The translations under genes and the position numbers were made by a program. A DNA stretch of 64,000 bases from NCBI GenBank assembly GCA_027490955.1, contig JAIXXB010000019.1:124001-188000 (forward strand), given 5' to 3'. Shown here piece after piece: positions 35,179-45,147 of this stretch (position 1 is the stretch's first letter; each line of letters begins with the position of its first letter). Under the pieces are notes generated by a model, which worked only from the letters and a program-made list of their open reading frames with translations, had not been told where the DNA came from and searched no databases. This DNA is from Rhodobacter sp. (GTDB taxonomy: Bacteria > Pseudomonadota > Alphaproteobacteria > Rhodobacterales > Rhodobacteraceae).

Positions 35179-35736
35179 CTAAAACCGCCACGTATAGGAA
35201 ATGCTGAAAAAGTCGTCGCTGATTTTCACGCGCAACCCATTGACGAAAAACCCAACCGCAAGGCCAGCGGCAACTTGCAGCGGGGTGTGCCGATCTGCGT
35301 CAATTCGCGACAGGCCGACTGCCAGCGCCAAGGAATAGGTGGCAAATTGCATGGCAGGGTTATCTTTATAGCAAAACTGCGCCAAATTGGCCGCGCCGAA
35401 CATCGCGCTGGCGCTGTGGCCCGAAGGAAAGCCATGCCCCGACCCATCGGGGCGCTGGTTGAGGCGCGCATCGCGCAGGATTGCCTTACTGCCATGCACC
35501 GCTGCTGCCTGCACCGCATAGCCAAGCGCCGTCTCGCCAGCGCGCCCTTGCCGCACGGCGCAGGTCATGGCCGCAAGGGGCAGGGCAAACTGCATGATAT
35601 CGCCAAATTTGGTAAAGCGATCATCCGCTTGGGCGGGCTGCGCCACGGCGAGCAGACAAGCTGCCGTGACCGCGCGGGCGGCTGAATGACGGGTCGAACG
35701 GGCGAGGGCAAATTGGCGCATAAGCATGGTTAACAT
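35179..35736 (-). CDS. PAP2-superfamily membrane phosphatase
   Basis: A protein of up to 185 residues with several hydrophobic segments and the PAP2 motifs K-x6-R-like SKAILRDARLNQRP, SGHGFPSGHSASAMFG (Ser-Gly-His) and SRIDADRHTPLQV. In the last, the usual SR-x5-H-x3-D has Gln where Asp is expected, though a Gln here also occurs in some dolichyl-diphosphatase-like members. It may dephosphorylate a lipid phosphate or lipid A at the periplasmic face. Met codons at 35736, 35727 and 35721 are all possible starts; I took the first. Confidence 0.8.
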   Translation of the reverse strand: MLTMLMRQFALARSTRHSAARAVTAACLLAVAQPAQADDRFTKFGDIMQFALPLAAMTCAVRQGRAGETALGYAVQAAAVHGSKAILRDARLNQRPDGSGHGFPSGHSASAMFGAANLAQFCYKDNPAMQFATYSLALAVGLSRIDADRHTPLQVAAGLAVGFFVNGLRVKISDDFFSISYTWRF

Positions 35737-35966
35737 AGGGCCGCCCCGCCAGAAAGAGCGCAAGCGGGATGCGATGCTATGCAAAATTGCCAAAGATCCG
35801 CATCAGAATGGGGCGGCTGTAAGGCCAGATATGACCGCCCGCAAAGCGGCGGCGCAGGGATGAATGGTGTGGCAAAGCGGGCAATAGAAGGCCCGTCTCG
35901 GCTGCGTATATCGCGCGCGGGATGCGCGTTTGCACATGCCCGCCACCTTTGAATTGCCACCCGCCC

Positions 35967-37610
35967 CTAAACCAACCGCGCCCCCTCGACCGCCGCGCGC
36001 ACAAAATCGGCAAACAGCGGATGGGGCGCGAAGGGTTTGCTTTTCAACTCGGGGTGAAACTGCACGCCGATAAACCACGGGTGGTCTTTCACCTCGACGA
36101 TTTCGGGCAATTTGCCATCGGGGGACATGCCTGAAAACATCAGCCCGCAGGCCTCGAGCCGATCTTTATAGCGCATATCCACCTCGTAGCGGTGGCGGTG
36201 GCGTTCCTCAATCGCGGTGGCCCCGTAAATCTGCGCCACATGCGAGCCAGCGGTTAAGCTGGCCGAATAGGCCCCAAGGCGCATCGTGCCGCCCTTATCA
36301 TCGCCCAGTTTGCGCTGGGTCACATGATTGCCCTGCACCCATTCTTTCAAATGATAGACCACGGGGGTAAAGCGTTTTGCCCCTGCCTCTACGTCAAACT
36401 CTTCGCTGCCCGCATTGGTCACCCCTGCCAAATTGCGCGCCGATTCAATCACCGCCATTTGCATGCCCAAACAAATGCCCAAGTATGGCACTTTTTTCTC
36501 GCGGGCAAACTGCGCGGCTTTGATTTTGCCTTCTGTCCCGCGCTCGCCAAAGCCGCCGGGCACCAGAATGGCGTGGAAGGGTTCCAAAAACGCCGCGGGG
36601 TCTTCGCGTTCAAAAATCTCGGCATCGATCCATTCGGCGCGCACGCGCACGCGGTTGGCCATGCCGCCATGGGTCAGCGCCTCGGCAATCGATTTATAGG
36701 CGTCTTCTAGCTGGGTATATTTGCCGACAATGGCCACGCGCACCTCGCCCTCGGCATGGGTCAGGCGGTCCATCACATCTTCCCAGCGGGCAAGGTTGGG
36801 CTTGGGCGCGGGCGAGATGCCAAATGCGTCCAGCACCGCCTGATCCAGCCCCGCGCGATGATAGGCCAAGGGGGCCTCGTAAATGGTTTTCAAATCATAG
36901 GCGGGCACGACATGATCTTTGCGCACATTGCAAAACAGCGCGATTTTTTCCAGTTCGCGGTCGGGGATTGGATGTTCGCTGCGGCAGACCAGAACATCGG
37001 GGGCAAGGCCGATGGATTGCAATTCCTTGACGCTGTGCTGGGTGGGTTTGGTTTTCAATTCACCACTGGCGGCCAGATAGGGCAGCAAGGTCAGATGCAT
37101 CAAAATAGACTGGCCGCGCGGGCGTTCGTGGATGAATTGGCGGATCGATTCAAAAAACGGCAGGCCTTCGATATCGCCCACAGTGCCGCCAATTTCGCAC
37201 AGCATGAAATCCACCTCGGATTCCCCGATGCGCAGAAAATCTTTGATTTCATTGGTCACATGCGGAATGACTTGGATGGTTTTGCCAAGGTAATCGCCGC
37301 GCCGTTCTTTTTCCAGCACATTGGAATAGATGCGGCCCGATGAAATACTGTCGCTTTGGCGGGCCGAGACGCCCGTAAAACGCTCATAATGGCCCAGATC
37401 AAGGTCAGTTTCCGCGCCGTCATCGGTCACAAACACCTCGCCATGTTCGAAGGGCGACATGGTGCCAGGATCGACGTTTAGATAGGGATCCAACTTGCGC
37501 AGGCGCACTGTATAGCCGCGCGCCTGTAGCAATGCGCCCAAGGCGGCAGAGGCGAGCCCCTTACCCAGAGATGACACCACACCGCCTGTGATGAAAATAT
37601 ACCGCGCCAT
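35967..37610 (-). CDS. pyrG: CTP synthase PyrG
   Basis: Makes CTP from UTP, ATP and glutamine. The 547-residue protein has the N-terminal synthetase domain ([40 protein letters not shown]) and the C-terminal amidotransferase domain with the nucleophile Cys in [14 protein letters not shown] and His/Glu in [13 protein letters not shown]. Length fits the family. In many alphaproteobacteria pyrG follows secG; here secG is 8.8 kb away, beyond the sugar-uptake island. Confidence 0.97.
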   Translation of the reverse strand: MARYIFITGGVVSSLGKGLASAALGALLQARGYTVRLRKLDPYLNVDPGTMSPFEHGEVFVTDDGAETDLDLGHYERFTGVSARQSDSISSGRIYSNVLEKERRGDYLGKTIQVIPHVTNEIKDFLRIGESEVDFMLCEIGGTVGDIEGLPFFESIRQFIHERPRGQSILMHLTLLPYLAASGELKTKPTQHSVKELQSIGLAPDVLVCRSEHPIPDRELEKIALFCNVRKDHVVPAYDLKTIYEAPLAYHRAGLDQAVLDAFGISPAPKPNLARWEDVMDRLTHAEGEVRVAIVGKYTQLEDAYKSIAEALTHGGMANRVRVRAEWIDAEIFEREDPAAFLEPFHAILVPGGFGERGTEGKIKAAQFAREKKVPYLGICLGMQMAVIESARNLAGVTNAGSEEFDVEAGAKRFTPVVYHLKEWVQGNHVTQRKLGDDKGGTMRLGAYSASLTAGSHVAQIYGATAIEERHRHRYEVDMRYKDRLEACGLMFSGMSPDGKLPEIVEVKDHPWFIGVQFHPELKSKPFAPHPLFADFVRAAVEGARLV

Positions 37611-37790
37611 GTGGATGCTCCCGTGCCCAAAACCAATGCGATTCGCACATTAAAGAATCGCTGTATCACGGGATTTAAGAAGTAACCCAAGATCGGTGGC
37701 TTCGCAACCGCAACGCTAGATGATGATGAAGAAACTTATCACAAAACAAAGGGTAGCGGTGCTTGGGCCGCGCGGCAGGGCGCTTTGGCC

Positions 37791-39410
37791 CTATGAGGCC
37801 AGATGTTCAAACAATCGCGCCACAGCCTCGGCACCTGGATCGTTATGGCCCGTCAGTTGCCCCGCGCTGATATAGGCTGCGCGCCCTGCCTTGGCATGGG
37901 TGATGGTGGCGGTGTGATCGGCCCCTTGGCGGGCCGCTTTGGCCGCATCCATAAGGCCATTTGGCAGCGCGTCCAGCGCAGGCATCAGCGCATCGACCAT
38001 CGTGCGATCACCAAGATTTGCGCCGCCGATTTGCTGCATCCGCGCAAGGCCCGCGCGCAGCGCATCGCGCATGGTCAGCCCGCTAGAGGCCGCATCCCCC
38101 GCCGCCGAAAAGAAAATCGCCAGCAAGACGCCTGAAGAGCCGCCCATAGTTTGCGACAATTCCATGCCGATGGCGCGCAAAAGTTGGGTATGATCGGCCA
38201 GCGGCAACTGATCGACCGCATCTATCAGCGCCTGCGCCGCCCCTGCCAAGGTTGACCCCGTATCGCCATCGCCTGATTTGGCATCGAGCGCATTCAAATC
38301 TGCCTCCATGCCCAAAATGATGCGGCAGCATTTCAACAAAAATGCATGCGTTGCGCCATGGGCCGAAGGGATAGCCCTGATCGGGGCCAGACCATCGGGC
38401 AGGGCCACGGTTTTGGGCGCAGCCACTGCCATACATCCGGGCCATGCTGCAAGGCCAACAGGCGCTTGCAGGGCGGTTTCCACCTCGGGTGTCAGCGGGC
38501 AGAGCGAGACGGACACGCCGCGCATATCCAGCGATGTCATCATCGCCGCGGGCCCCACGATAAAGCGAATTCTGCGCCCCAAATCGGAACGCAGCAATTC
38601 ATAGCTGAGCACCGACATTTCCAAGACCGAGGCCGCGCCCAGATTGTTCAGCAGCGCGACATAGGGCGTGTCTTCGGCCACGGCCTTTAGCTTTTCAACC
38701 ATGGCCGCCATGGCCTGTTCGGCGCTGGTGAAATCCACCTGCTCGACACCGGGTTCGCCATGAATACCAAGGCCGAGTTCGGCCTTGCCATGGGGAATGC
38801 GGTTTTCTTTGGCCGATCCGGGCACCGTGCAAGTGTCCAGCGACATACCGATAGATTTTGTGCCCGCAATCACCTTTTGCGCGGCGGCAGTGACGCGGGC
38901 CAAATCCGCCCCCGACTCGGCCAAATAGCCTGCCACCTTGTGCACGAACAGCGTGCCTGCCAAGCCGCGCGATTGCGGCAGGTTGGGCAGGGCGATGTCA
39001 TCATCGACAATCACCATATCCACCTTCAACCCAAAGGCGCGGGCACGCTCGGCCGCAAGGCCAAAGTTCAGCCTGTCACCCGTGTAGTTTTTGACCACCA
39101 GCAAACAGCCCGCAGGCCCCGTTGTGGCCAGAATACCCGCCAAAACCGCATCGACCGAGGGCGAGGCAAACACATCGCCGCAAACGGCGGCAGTCAGCAT
39201 GCCTGGCCCGACAAAACCCGCATGGGCAGGTTCATGCCCCGACCCGCCCCCCGAGACGATGGCCACTTTGCTTTTGTCCCAATCGGCCCGCATCACAACG
39301 CGGATATGGGGATAGCCATCAAGGCGCACCAATCGTCCTGCACTGGCCATCAGCGTGCCGTCGATGGCCTCGGTGACGATGTTTTCGCGTTTGTTCATGA
39401 ATTGGGTCAT
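37791..39410 (-). CDS. dhaK: Single-chain dihydroxyacetone-family kinase (DhaK-DhaL fusion)
   Basis: An ATP-dependent kinase of the dihydroxyacetone kinase family, 539 residues. The DAK1 domain (about 1-330) carries SGGGSGHEPAHAGFVG and the substrate-binding histidine His217 in GLGIHGEPGVEQ. The DAK2 domain (about 350-539) carries the Mg-ATP aspartates in NALDAKSGDGDTGSTL and the motif TMGGSSGVLLAIFF. Relatives phosphorylate dihydroxyacetone, or tetruloses such as erythrulose. It follows the second ATPase gene by 10 bp and is last in an ABC-transporter operon, so it should act on the imported compound. The ATG at 39410 is preferred over an upstream start. Confidence 0.9.
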   Translation of the reverse strand: MTQFMNKRENIVTEAIDGTLMASAGRLVRLDGYPHIRVVMRADWDKSKVAIVSGGGSGHEPAHAGFVGPGMLTAAVCGDVFASPSVDAVLAGILATTGPAGCLLVVKNYTGDRLNFGLAAERARAFGLKVDMVIVDDDIALPNLPQSRGLAGTLFVHKVAGYLAESGADLARVTAAAQKVIAGTKSIGMSLDTCTVPGSAKENRIPHGKAELGLGIHGEPGVEQVDFTSAEQAMAAMVEKLKAVAEDTPYVALLNNLGAASVLEMSVLSYELLRSDLGRRIRFIVGPAAMMTSLDMRGVSVSLCPLTPEVETALQAPVGLAAWPGCMAVAAPKTVALPDGLAPIRAIPSAHGATHAFLLKCCRIILGMEADLNALDAKSGDGDTGSTLAGAAQALIDAVDQLPLADHTQLLRAIGMELSQTMGGSSGVLLAIFFSAAGDAASSGLTMRDALRAGLARMQQIGGANLGDRTMVDALMPALDALPNGLMDAAKAARQGADHTATITHAKAGRAAYISAGQLTGHNDPGAEAVARLFEHLAS

Positions 39411-39420
39411 TGTGCTGTCC

Positions 39421-40416
39421 TTAAACGATACGCCCGCCATCTGCGCTAAAGAAAAACGCATTATGCGGTTGGATTTTTACGATGTCGCCAGATTTCAGCA
39501 AAGTATGCGCCTCTGTGACGGTGATCAGATCATGGTTTTGGAAAGACAGGTGCAAACGTGTTTGATCGCCCAAATGTTCGACCCGTTTGACAATACTGTC
39601 TTGCCCTTCGCCCTGCTTGATCTGTTCGGGGCGCAGGCCAATAAAGGCTGCGCCGCGCGGCGCGGGGCCAAACAAATCGGCAGGCAGGATATTGATATGG
39701 GGCTGGCCCAGCCTGCCTGCGGCATAGATGCTGACGGGCTGTTCGTAAATCTCGCGCGGGGTGCCAAATTGCACCAGCCTGCCCTTGTCCAGCACGCCCA
39801 CATGGGTGGCCATGGTCATCGCTTCGATTTGATCATGGGTCACATAGAGGAACGTGGCCCCCAGATTGGCCTGAATGCTTTTCATCTCGACCCGCAAATC
39901 CGCCCGCAGTTTTGCATCCAAACTGCTCAGCGGCTCGTCCATCAGATAGACGGATGGATTGCGCACCAAAGCGCGCCCAATCGAGACGCGCTGCATCTCG
40001 CCGCCAGAGAGGGCGGTTGCCTTATTGTCCAGCTTATGGGCGATTTGCAGCGTCTGGGCGACTTCGGCAACTTTGCGGTCAATCTCGGCGCGTGGGGTGT
40101 TCAGCAAGGGCGATTTCAGCGGAAATTCCATATTCTCGCGCACAGTCAGGTGCGGGTAGAGCGAGTATTGCTGAAACACCATCGCCACATTGCGCTGCGC
40201 AGGCGTGTAGCCCTGCATGGGCTGCCCGCCGATATGCACGCTGCCCTTGTCAGGCGCGTCCAGCCCTGCGACCATGCGCAAAATCGTGGTCTTGCCTGCC
40301 CCTGTCGGCCCCAAAAGCACCACAAAAGCGCCGTCAGGAATGGTCAGCGAGACATCTTGCAACGCCGCCGTTGCGCCAAAAGATTTAAAGACATTTTGCA
40401 GCATCACGTCAGCCAT
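39421..40416 (-). CDS. Sugar ABC transporter ATPase (second)
   Basis: A 331-residue ATPase of the MalK/UgpC type with Walker A GPTGAGKTT near residue 36, the signature LSGGEMQRVSIGRALV, Walker B VYLMDEPLSSLDAKLR and H-loop VTHDQIEAM. A C-terminal TOBE/OB-like domain follows residue 235. The start at 40416 overlaps the end of the first ATPase gene by 8 bp. Importers with two different ATPases and two permeases are typical of the glycerol/polyol-type class in alphaproteobacteria. Confidence 0.9.
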   Translation of the reverse strand: MADVMLQNVFKSFGATAALQDVSLTIPDGAFVVLLGPTGAGKTTILRMVAGLDAPDKGSVHIGGQPMQGYTPAQRNVAMVFQQYSLYPHLTVRENMEFPLKSPLLNTPRAEIDRKVAEVAQTLQIAHKLDNKATALSGGEMQRVSIGRALVRNPSVYLMDEPLSSLDAKLRADLRVEMKSIQANLGATFLYVTHDQIEAMTMATHVGVLDKGRLVQFGTPREIYEQPVSIYAAGRLGQPHINILPADLFGPAPRGAAFIGLRPEQIKQGEGQDSIVKRVEHLGDQTRLHLSFQNHDLITVTEAHTLLKSGDIVKIQPHNAFFFSADGGRIV

Positions 40417-41503
40417 GGGACAGCACCTTTTGATTTGCCTTTGACAAAAGCGCGTGGCCGTTGGGTGCGAAGAGGGAAATTGACCGCGAGTCAAACCGCA
40501 GGCCTGTGACCTCGCCAATACGCACGGCCACATCGGCCTTAATGCGCGCCTTCACCGCGCCCAGAGGGGTGTCGAAGGTGATGATCTGCGTTGTCCCCAG
40601 ATATTCGCTGGCGATGATTCTGCCGCGATAGGGCGCGGCATCGTCCAGATGCACATGTTCGGGCCGCACGCCAAAGGTCAGCTTGCCATTGGTGCCCGAA
40701 AGTATTTCTGGCACGTCGATGGCGGCATCATTCAGACGCACCGATGTGGCCCCATTGCCCGCCACATCGTTAAACTCTAAAAGGTTCATCGCGGGTGAGC
40801 CGATGAATTTTGCCACAAAGGTGGTGGCGGGCCAGTCATAGATATCTTGCGGCTTGCCGAATTGTTCGACAATGCCGTGATTCATCACCACGATCTTATC
40901 GCCCATCTGCATCGCCTCTAGCTGGTCATGGGTGACATAAACTGTGGTTGCGCCCATACGGTCGTGCAGCGCGCGCAGTTCCAGCGCCATATGTTCGCGA
41001 AATTCAGCGTCCAGCGCGCCAAGGGGTTCGTCCATCAAAAAACAAGATGGATCGCGCACAATGGCGCGGCCAAGGGCCACGCGCTGGCGATCCCCGCCCG
41101 ACAGGCCACTGACAGGCTTATCCAAAAGGGCAGTGATGCCCAAAATCTCGGCCACTTCGCTGACTTTGGCGCGCACTTGGGCGCGCGGCATGCCTTGGCT
41201 GACAAGGGGATAAGAGATGTTTTTGCGCACGTTCATATGCGGGTAAAGCGCGAACATTTGAAACACAAAGGCGATGTCGCGCTGGCTGGCAGGCTTTTGG
41301 CTGACCTCGGCCCCGTCGATGTAAATCTCGCCCGAAGTGGGCAGTTCCAACCCCGCAATCATGCGCAACGTGGTGGTCTTGCCGCAGCCCGATGGGCCCA
41401 GCAGCATGAAAAACTCGCCATCCTCGACAGTAAAGCTAGAGGATTGCACAGCGGTAAAGGCGCCAAATTCCTTGCGCAGGTTCTTGATGATGATCTGTGC
41501 CAC
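40409..41503 (-). CDS. Sugar ABC transporter ATPase (first, GTG start)
   Basis: A 364-residue ATPase with Walker A GPSGCGKTTTLRMIAG near residue 36, signature LSGGDRQRVALGRAI, Walker B CFLMDEPLGALDAEFR and H-loop VTHDQLEAMQMGD, then a regulatory OB-fold region with TFGVRPEHVHL. The start is a GTG at 41503, which gives the usual AQIIIKNLRKEF beginning; GGAG about eight bases upstream supports it and no closer ATG fits. It lies 4 bp downstream of the 62-residue membrane protein gene. Confidence 0.88.
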   Translation of the reverse strand: MAQIIIKNLRKEFGAFTAVQSSSFTVEDGEFFMLLGPSGCGKTTTLRMIAGLELPTSGEIYIDGAEVSQKPASQRDIAFVFQMFALYPHMNVRKNISYPLVSQGMPRAQVRAKVSEVAEILGITALLDKPVSGLSGGDRQRVALGRAIVRDPSCFLMDEPLGALDAEFREHMALELRALHDRMGATTVYVTHDQLEAMQMGDKIVVMNHGIVEQFGKPQDIYDWPATTFVAKFIGSPAMNLLEFNDVAGNGATSVRLNDAAIDVPEILSGTNGKLTFGVRPEHVHLDDAAPYRGRIIASEYLGTTQIITFDTPLGAVKARIKADVAVRIGEVTGLRFDSRSISLFAPNGHALLSKANQKVLSHG

Positions 41504-41507
41504 CTGA

Positions 41508-41696
41508 CTACTCCGGAAAATGGCTGACGATGATGAACATGACGGTTCCAATCAACGTGACGATGAAGGAATAGGTGAACAGCACCAAGGCAAAGGGTTG
41601 CATCAGCATGAACACACCCAGCGCAATCAATATGGTGGCAAGCATTTCCCATGGGCCACGGCGCAGCCGCAGCAAGCCTTTGATAAAACTGCTCAT
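41508..41696 (-). CDS. 62-residue two-helix membrane protein inside the ABC operon
   Basis: Starts MSSFIKGLLRLRRGPWEMLA and has two hydrophobic segments (about 18-35 and 38-57). Its ATG overlaps the stop of the upstream permease (41693-41696), a sign of translational coupling, and the ATPase gene follows after 4 bp. Small membrane proteins also occur in glycerol-type ABC operons (DUF2160), but this sequence does not look like that family. It may be an accessory subunit that stabilises the transporter. No name can be given. Confidence 0.8.
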   Translation of the reverse strand: MSSFIKGLLRLRRGPWEMLATILIALGVFMLMQPFALVLFTYSFIVTLIGTVMFIIVSHFPE

Positions 41697-42631
41697 TTGC
41701 GCACCGCCCCAAATGTAATGCCCCGCAGCAGATGTTTGCGCAGCAAGATTGTGAACACCATGATCGGCACCAAGAACAAGGTCGCCCCTGCCGCGACGGC
41801 AGGCCAATCTTTGCCGCCCGCCCCAATGATGGTGGGAATAAAGGGCGGCGCGGTTTGCGCTGTGCCCGAGGTCAGCAGCACGGCAAAGGCATATTCGTTC
41901 CACGCAAAGATCAGGCAAAAAATGGCGGTGGAGGCGATACCCGTGGCGGCCTGCGGCAGCACAACTTTGTAGAACGCCTGAAACCGCGTGTAGCCATCAA
42001 TCAGCGCCGCCTCTTCGTATTCGATGGGGATTTCATCGATAAACCCCTTCAGCAGCCAGACCGAGAGCGACAGGTTGACCGCCGTATACAGCAAAATCAT
42101 GCCCAAATGTGTGTCCGATAGGCCCAGTTGGCGATACATCAGGAATATCGGGATGGCGACAGCAATGGGCGGCATCATGCGTGTGGACAAGATAAAGAAC
42201 AGCAAATCATCCTTCAGCGGCACTTTGAATCGGCTAAAGGCATAGGCGGCAATCGTGCCCAAAAACACCGACAAAAAGGTCGAACCAAACCCGATGATGA
42301 TCGAGTTCAAAAACCGCTCGCCATATTTGGACGGGCCTGTGATGACCATGTCATATTGCCGCACGATTTCGTCGTAAAAGGTTTCGGGCGGGGGCAGGGC
42401 GGCCAAATCTTCGGGGGTGACGCGACTGCGCGAGGTGAACAGGTTCACATAGCCTTCAACCGAAGGTTCAAAGATGACCTTGGGCGGATAGGCAATGGCA
42501 TCGGCTGGGGTTTTAAAGCCCGTGGCGATGATCCACGCAAGCGGCATCAGCGTGATCAGCGCATAGGCAATCACCAAAACACCCGCGATCCATTTCTGGC
42601 GGTTTGACGGTTCGGTTATGGAAAAGCTCAT
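41693..42631 (-). CDS. Sugar ABC transporter permease (MalG-type)
   Basis: A 312-residue inner-membrane permease with six predicted helices and the EAA loop EYEEAALIDGYTRFQAFYKVVLP near residues 207-229, which docks on the ATPase. It resembles the MalG/UgpE partner of sugar and polyol importers. Its start overlaps the first permease's stop by 4 bp (ATGA). The periplasmic loop between helices 1 and 2 is long (about residues 45-110). Confidence 0.92.
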   Translation of the reverse strand: MSFSITEPSNRQKWIAGVLVIAYALITLMPLAWIIATGFKTPADAIAYPPKVIFEPSVEGYVNLFTSRSRVTPEDLAALPPPETFYDEIVRQYDMVITGPSKYGERFLNSIIIGFGSTFLSVFLGTIAAYAFSRFKVPLKDDLLFFILSTRMMPPIAVAIPIFLMYRQLGLSDTHLGMILLYTAVNLSLSVWLLKGFIDEIPIEYEEAALIDGYTRFQAFYKVVLPQAATGIASTAIFCLIFAWNEYAFAVLLTSGTAQTAPPFIPTIIGAGGKDWPAVAAGATLFLVPIMVFTILLRKHLLRGITFGAVRK

Positions 42632-43575
42632 CTGTCTTTAACCTTATTTAGGGCTTTCACGTAAATCGAAGCCAGCCCAAAGACGGTGACAAAAAGGATG
42701 ACGGCATAGGCAGATGCATAGCCCGTGCGCCATTTCTCGAATGCTTCGCGTTTCAGATCGATCGAGGTCAGTTGCGTGGTGGCCCCCGGCCCGCCGCCTG
42801 TCAGTTGCACGACCAAGTCGAACATCTTGAAATTCTCGATCCCGCGAAAGAGCACGGCCAGCATCAGAAAGGGCAGCGCCATCGGCAGGGTGATCGTCCA
42901 AAACTGCCGCCATTTGCTGGCGCGGTCGCATTCGGCGGCCTCGTAAATGCTGGAGGGGATCGAACGCAAACCCGCCAGACAAATCAGCATCACAAAGGGT
43001 GTCCACATCCATGTATCCACGATCACAATGGCCCAAGGGGCCAGCGGCACTTCGCCAATCATGGAAAAGCTGGCAGGATCAGTGCCTGTCAGAAAGCTGA
43101 TGAAATAGTTGAACAGCCCGATTTGCGGCTGGTACAGAAATGTCCAAAAATTGCCCACCACGGCGGGCGACAGCATCATCGGCAGCACGATCAGCGTTGT
43201 CCACATATCGTTGCCGCGAAACTTTTTGTTGATCAGATAGGCCAGCGTAAAGCCAATCAAAACCTGCAGCACGATTGTCCAAATCAGAAAATGCGCCGTG
43301 GCTTGCAGCGATGTCCACGTGTCCGAATCGGTCAGGATTTTGCGATAATTTTCTATGCCGACAAATTCGACCGCATTGTTGGGGCGGTTGGTGCGAAAAT
43401 TGGTCAGGCTGAGGCGGATTGTCCAGATCAGCGGAAAGATATTGACCGCCAGCAGCAGAAAAATTGTCGGCGCGATAAAGATCCAAGCGATGGTGCGATC
43501 GGACAGGCCACGGATTTTGCGGGCCAAACTGGGTGGTGTGGCAAGGGCTGCGCGCTTGGACAAGGGATCGGGCAT
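42628..43575 (-). CDS. Sugar ABC transporter permease (MalF-type)
   Basis: A 315-residue permease with about six helices and the EAA loop SSIYEAAECDRASKWRQFWT near residue 214. It pairs with the next permease to form the membrane channel. I chose the ATG at 43575 (MPDPLSKRAALAT) and rejected a 27-residue extension. It lies 156 bp downstream of the binding-protein gene; the gap includes a low-grade hairpin that may reduce read-through, as is common after binding-protein genes. Confidence 0.92.
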   Translation of the reverse strand: MPDPLSKRAALATPPSLARKIRGLSDRTIAWIFIAPTIFLLLAVNIFPLIWTIRLSLTNFRTNRPNNAVEFVGIENYRKILTDSDTWTSLQATAHFLIWTIVLQVLIGFTLAYLINKKFRGNDMWTTLIVLPMMLSPAVVGNFWTFLYQPQIGLFNYFISFLTGTDPASFSMIGEVPLAPWAIVIVDTWMWTPFVMLICLAGLRSIPSSIYEAAECDRASKWRQFWTITLPMALPFLMLAVLFRGIENFKMFDLVVQLTGGGPGATTQLTSIDLKREAFEKWRTGYASAYAVILFVTVFGLASIYVKALNKVKDR

Positions 43576-43731
43576 GATATGTTCCTGAAGTTTGGCAGGC
43601 AGGATTTGGTTGGCAGGGGTCAGCGCACAGGGTTGCGCGCGCAGGCGCGGGGCCAAACAGGGCGCATGGCCCCGCGCCGTGCTATCAGACCCTAGCGGGC
43701 CTGATAGCGTTTTGGAACGTGCAAGCGCGGT

Positions 43732-45054
43732 TTACTCGTACTTGCCTTCTTCTTCGAAGGTGGCTTTCCAATCGTTCATCATGCCATCCAAGGCCTCTTT
43801 TGCAGTGCCATTGCCCGCCACAACATAGTCATGCAGCCATTTTTGCGACGATTGCAGCAATGTGGCATAGGCAGGTTCGGCCCAGAAGTCTTTGACGATG
43901 GCCATGCTGTCCAAGAAGGTCTGTGCATAGGGTTGGCTGGTGGCAAAACCAGGGTCTTCAACCACAGCGCGCAGGGCCGAATAGCCGCCCAGCTTCCACC
44001 ATTTGGCCTGCACTTCGGGCTGTGCGAACCATTTGATATAGGTCAGCGCGGCCTCTTGCTTGTCGGATGCGGCCACAACGGAAATACCCTGACCGCCCAA
44101 TTGTGCGAATTTGTCGCCATTGGGACCTGCGGGGTTTGCAAAATAACCCGTCACATCGCCGCCCACATTGGCATCGGTGTGAAAGCCAGGCCATGTGAAG
44201 GCAAAGTTCATTTGCAAGGCAACCTGCCCCGATTTGAACGCATCTACGCCTTCGCCCATATAGCTGTTGGACGATCCGGGCGGGGTGCAGCAATCATACA
44301 GCGCTTTGTAGTATTCCAGACCTGCAACCGCGCTTTCGGAATTAACAAAGCCTTCCATATCATAGGGCTTGTCTGGGTTGTCATATTTGAACCCAAAACC
44401 ATAAAGCGTGTTCATCGCGCCCATGGTGATGCCTTCGGACCCACGCTCGGTATAGATCGATGCGCCATAGACAGTTTTGCCATCAATATCGCGGCCTTGG
44501 AAGAATTGCGCGATATCCATCAATTCGGCATAGGTGGCAGGAACGGCCAAATCGCGGCCATATTTTTCCTTGAACTCGGCCTGAATTTCGGGGCGTGCGA
44601 ACCAATCTTTGCGATAGGTCCAGCCGACCACATCGCCAAAGGCGGGCAGCGACCAATAGTTTGGCGTGCCTTTGGGCCATTCGGAATAGCCTGTCACAGT
44701 GGCAGGAATGAAGGCATCCATCGAAATGCCGTTGGCATCAAAGAAATCATTCAGCTTGACGTATTGGCCGTTTTCAGCCGCGCCGCCGATCCACTGGCTG
44801 TCGCCAATCATCAAATCGCACAGCTTACCGCCCGAGTTCAACTCGTTCAGCATCCGATCTGCAAAGTTTGTCCAAGGCACAAATTCAAAGGACATTTTGT
44901 TGCCAGATTCGGCCTCGTACTCTTTGCTCAATTCGATCAGGGCGTTTGCAGGATCCCACGCAGCCCAGCACAAAGTCAGATCCTCGGCCTGCGCAGCCTG
45001 TGCGCCGACAAGGATGGCAAGCGACGCAGTGGTCGCCAGAAGTTTAGCGTTCAT
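43732..45054 (-). CDS. Extracellular sugar-binding protein (SBP family 1)
   Basis: A 440-residue periplasmic binding protein with a signal peptide (residues 1-22, cleavage after AAQA) and a mature domain opening EDLTLCWAAWDPANALIELS. KMSFEFVPWTNFADRMLNEL and CDLMIGDSQWIGGAAENGQY are typical of cluster-B sugar-binding proteins; two adjacent cysteines occur in ALYDCCTPPGSS. It should catch the operon's substrate. GGGAGG precedes the ATG at 45054 on the minus strand. Family members bind sugars, polyols or glycerol phosphate, so the ligand is not determined by sequence. Confidence 0.9.
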   Translation of the reverse strand: MNAKLLATTASLAILVGAQAAQAEDLTLCWAAWDPANALIELSKEYEAESGNKMSFEFVPWTNFADRMLNELNSGGKLCDLMIGDSQWIGGAAENGQYVKLNDFFDANGISMDAFIPATVTGYSEWPKGTPNYWSLPAFGDVVGWTYRKDWFARPEIQAEFKEKYGRDLAVPATYAELMDIAQFFQGRDIDGKTVYGASIYTERGSEGITMGAMNTLYGFGFKYDNPDKPYDMEGFVNSESAVAGLEYYKALYDCCTPPGSSNSYMGEGVDAFKSGQVALQMNFAFTWPGFHTDANVGGDVTGYFANPAGPNGDKFAQLGGQGISVVAASDKQEAALTYIKWFAQPEVQAKWWKLGGYSALRAVVEDPGFATSQPYAQTFLDSMAIVKDFWAEPAYATLLQSSQKWLHDYVVAGNGTAKEALDGMMNDWKATFEEEGKYE

Positions 45055-45117
45055 TGTAACCTCCCGTTTTGCTGGTCGCGGCCCCTCCGCCACGACTCGA
45101 TGCCTGCCAACACTACT

Positions 45118-45133
45118 TGAGGTACGTACCTCA
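45118..45133. promoter_or_regulatory. LacI-family operator, site 1
   Basis: TGAGGTACGTACCTCA, a perfect 16-bp palindrome with a central CG, typical of LacI-family operators. It lies between the divergent binding-protein and regulator genes. Confidence 0.9.
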
Positions 45134-45147
45134 TAGCAAGTAGTTTG

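Noticed and set aside
41508-41696. Small membrane protein as DUF2160/GlpU
   Set aside because: Length and position are suggestive, but the sequence lacks the Trp-rich pattern I associate with DUF2160.
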